From Volvox africanus (taxonomy: Eukaryota > Chlorophyta > Chlorophyceae > Chlamydomonadales > Volvocaceae): 64,000 nt of DNA. Below are positions 61,656-64,000 of this stretch, one piece after another (position 1 is the stretch's first letter; the number at the start of each line of letters is the position of its first letter). A program made the position numbers and the translations under genes. The notes below the pieces were generated by a model that saw only the letters and a program-made list of their open reading frames with translations, was not told the DNA's origin and searched no databases. Where the stretch lies: positions 1 through 64,000 of the forward strand of contig BSDZ01000093.1 in the NCBI GenBank assembly GCA_030268105.1, in the 5' to 3' direction.

Positions 61656-64000
61656 TGTCTTTGAGCTTACGCGAGCTCAATTGTACCAATTGAAATTACA
61701 GTTCAATAGGAGCTCAAGAAATCCTTTGCGATGAACCTACGTAATCTGTTGTTCCAATGTACGGCCCGAAGCCACGAACAGCGGACCGATTATGGTAATA
61801 CGGGGTTCTTATCGCCACACGGAAGCGCCCCTACATTGCCATTCAAATTACTTTGCTTCAGTGTTACAACCGGATAAAGGAAAGCTGTGAAACCTTCGCC
61901 TTTAGACCTGATTATGCTCCGTCGCTCTACATAACCATAGCCCACCCTGTGTGACCCATTAACATCCTAACTAGTTATTTTAAAACCATTTTCCATAATT
62001 GCTTTCGAATTCCTTAGAGAGACTCCAAAGAACAGGCTTTGGCCTGTCAACACAACCGTTTGCCTCTAGACAAAACCTTAGTGTCGTTTATTGAGTAATA
62101 CATCTCAACGATTTGCTTAGCGATAGTGCTTCATTGGACGCTTCGATTACCGGCTCCTTGACCACGACCCGGCTGTCCAGGCGTCAGCCATGATCTCGCT
62201 GTTGGTGAAACTGGGCTTCAAGCCTAAGGATCGTGCTTATGAGAGGATCGACACAATCTCGGACACCAACAGCACCGCTAACGATAATGACAGCGTTATG
62301 AGCAACAGCAGCTGCCTAAATGGCAAAGCTGTAGAGCAGCCTGCAGGTGGAGTGGTCGTCACTCCTTTGCGTGAACTAATGAAGAAGTTTAGCCGCAAGT
62401 GGATTCCGACAGAAAAGGTGAATTCGTGTTGCTGTCTTTCCTGATGTTCAGTTCTAAGTAAGGCCAACTCCCATCAAGCCTGCCTTTCGTCGTCGTTTAT
62501 GTTTTCTTCGATTCCGTCTTTTTTCGGTCATTCCGTGACATCCCATCCCTTCCACCTTTTCTGTCGCAGCCTCTTCAGCGGTTCGGGAAGCTCGAGGGCG
62601 AAGAATCCTTGACGTTGCAGGAGCGGTTGTCCGCGCGGCGCCTGCAAATAGCTGAGAAGGGGACTCTGCTTAAGGTCCTGCTATCCTGGGTGAGTTTGAG
62701 CTGATCAGGAGTTTGCTCCAGCAGTGGTGATGGGTGTTGAGATGCCTTGGGGGTCGCTTGTCTGACAGTCGCTCGATGTGATTGGGCCATGCGCCGACCC
62801 GCACCGCTTGCTGACTATCGACCAACGTGTCGACCCCCCGTCTTTTGCGTGCGCACAACAGAAGGGCGCGCCCGAGAATCTTCACCAGGCCGGAGCCCAA
62901 CTGGAAGCCCAGCCAGTTCCAGCAGCGCAGCAGGTGGTGGGTCAGACCTGACGCCTGAGGGGGTTCCGGGGAGGAGGTCGCCTTTCTCATACCAGTGCGC
63001 GCTTGTGCTGCACTGTGTTGGTTGCAAAGTGCCTGCAGGAAAGCGCTTCTCAGGGAGGCGAATGGGAACATGGTTTCCGAGGGGAGGGGAGACGGACGGA
63101 GGGAGTTGCCCGAGGGTGACACGGGGGTGGCTCATCATACATGTCGTTATTTTGTCGTCGTTCAGATGTCGCCGAAACTAATTTGTGTACATGCGCTTGT
63201 GTTTGGACGTCCAATACCCCCTCGGAAACACATCAAGATGCTTTCCGTGATGCAGATGTTCCATGTCTACGCACGTAAACGGTGCACTAACTGATGAAAA
63301 GCTTTTTTGTGTGTCTCGTTCTCTGCCAGCAGGAGCCGCAGCTGGAGAGTGAGGAGAACAACGTGCAGCAATGCGCGGGTGGCGTGATGGCCCCGTCGGG
63401 GTTGGCGGGAGCAGCGGCGGCCATTGAGCTAGCATATCAGCGGTAGGTGCAGTGTATAACTAGGTGTACGGCGGAGTGACGTGGTAGTGCGTGGCGGTCT
63501 GAGTACGTGGCGGCAAATGCATGAAGGCGTACGTGTTTCGGATGTGCGACTTCCTGTTTACCCGAAACCCACAATGCTGGGATCTCTTGCTTACACCTGC
63601 AACCCCACCCATGCCTTTTCCATACAGGTTGGACGAGACCACCGAAGCTGAGGGCTTCGAGGGCTTCCAAGTCCAGGTGCGTGGGCAAGAAGTCATCGAA
63701 GCAACATAGTCTTATGTATACAAACCCGACAACTGCTGGATGTTCGCTCTTTTATCTGCAGGTGTCAGATTTGATTTCGCAACTCGAGAAGCTGAGGTCG
63801 GGGGCCGCCATGATGGAGGCCAGGAAGGGGGGCCTTTCCGGGCCTCTACAGACCTGCAGGGCAGCAGCATCACTGCCAAATTTGCCATCATCCCTGCCGC
63901 CAGCTGTCCTGCTATGGGCGCCACGAGTCCGCCTTCTGCAGTCGAAGTCGCAGATGCTGGTGCCGCTTCCATTTTCATCAACAAGGCTGCGCAGCAACCC
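61656..64000 (+). repeat. Array unit 13 (partial, 2345 bp, cut by window end)
   Basis: Leader and the first five exons plus part of exon 6. A small cluster of single-base losses lies at about 63,000-63,130, all inside intron 3. Confidence 0.95.
62190..64000 (+). CDS. Orphan seven-exon gene, copy 13 (3' end outside the window)
   Basis: Exons 62190-62417, 62570-62689, 62862-62933, 63333-63442, 63628-63676 and 63762 to the window edge. Exons 1 to 5 have reference lengths. Exon 6 lacks one G near 63,840 (TTTCCGGGCC in place of TTTCCGGGGCC), shifting the frame as written. The rest of exon 6 and exon 7 lie beyond position 64000. Confidence 0.75.

Larger units (their letters stand above)
1..64000. 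repeat. Head-to-tail macrosatellite array, about 5.2 kb period, 12 full units plus one partial
   Basis: The whole window is one repeated block. The word TGTCTTTGAG recurs at 1, 5189, 10212, 15410, 20595, 25808, 30997, 36190, 41202, 46412, 51605, 56795 and 61656. Unit lengths are 5188, 5023, 5198, 5185, 5213, 5189, 5193, 5012, 5210, 5193, 5190 and 4861 bp. The large length steps are explained by whole 174 bp monomers gained or lost in the inner minisatellite; the small ones are 1-2 nt indels. Every unit carries the same intron-containing plus-strand gene, so this is both a satellite and a tandem gene family. The array runs off both ends, so its true size is unknown. No LTRs, terminal inverted repeats or mobile-element enzymes were seen. 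Confidence 0.98.

Noticed and set aside
1..64000. Tandem transposon array (LTR, Helitron or DNA element)
   Set aside because: No reverse transcriptase, integrase, transposase or helicase motifs, no terminal repeats and no target-site duplications are visible. Units abut directly.

Overview
The window is one uninterrupted tandem array. The same ~5.2 kb block occurs twelve times head to tail, followed by a thirteenth block cut off by the right edge. All copies lie in the same orientation, and no unique flanking DNA is visible on either side. Apart from small indels, the blocks are close to identical. Counting from the recurring TGTCTTTGAG word, which by chance starts the window, blocks begin at 1, 5189, 10212, 15410, 20595, 25808, 30997, 36190, 41202, 46412, 51605, 56795 and 61656.

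Each block has the same layout: (a) a ~530 bp leader; (b) a plus-strand gene of about 2.5 kb that I read as seven exons; (c) a ~440 bp spacer; (d) an inner minisatellite of 174 bp monomers, present 4,3,4,4,4,4,4,3,4,4,4,2 times in blocks 1 to 12; and (e) a ~1 kb spacer with a diverged 79 bp-period duplication and a 38 bp perfect purine-pyrimidine alternation that could form Z-DNA. I found no rRNA, tRNA, transposase, reverse transcriptase, terminal repeats or CRISPR array.

The gene has GT-AG introns whose phases agree at every junction (0, 0, 0, 2, 0, 1). The seven exons sum to 1263 nt, giving 420 codons plus a stop. I followed this model without a break in copies 4, 10 and 11. Copies 2 and 12 each have a single 1-nt deletion, both in exon 7. 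I do not recognise the protein. It has a Ser/Asn/Asp-rich N-terminal stretch, charged helical segments, a Pro-rich linker, a Trp cluster, a weak Dpy-30/RIIa-like helical motif and a basic C-terminus.

Spliceosomal introns and a protein gene inside a macrosatellite-like array show a eukaryotic nuclear genome. The lineage cannot be named from this sequence; a protist or alga is only a guess. Base quality is uneven. Dense 1-2 nt indels at about 23.5-24.9 kb and 29.9-44.5 kb look like unpolished long-read errors, so broken reading frames there should not be read as pseudogenes. A few genuine substitutions are shared between non-adjacent blocks, as expected if the array is homogenised by unequal exchange or gene conversion.
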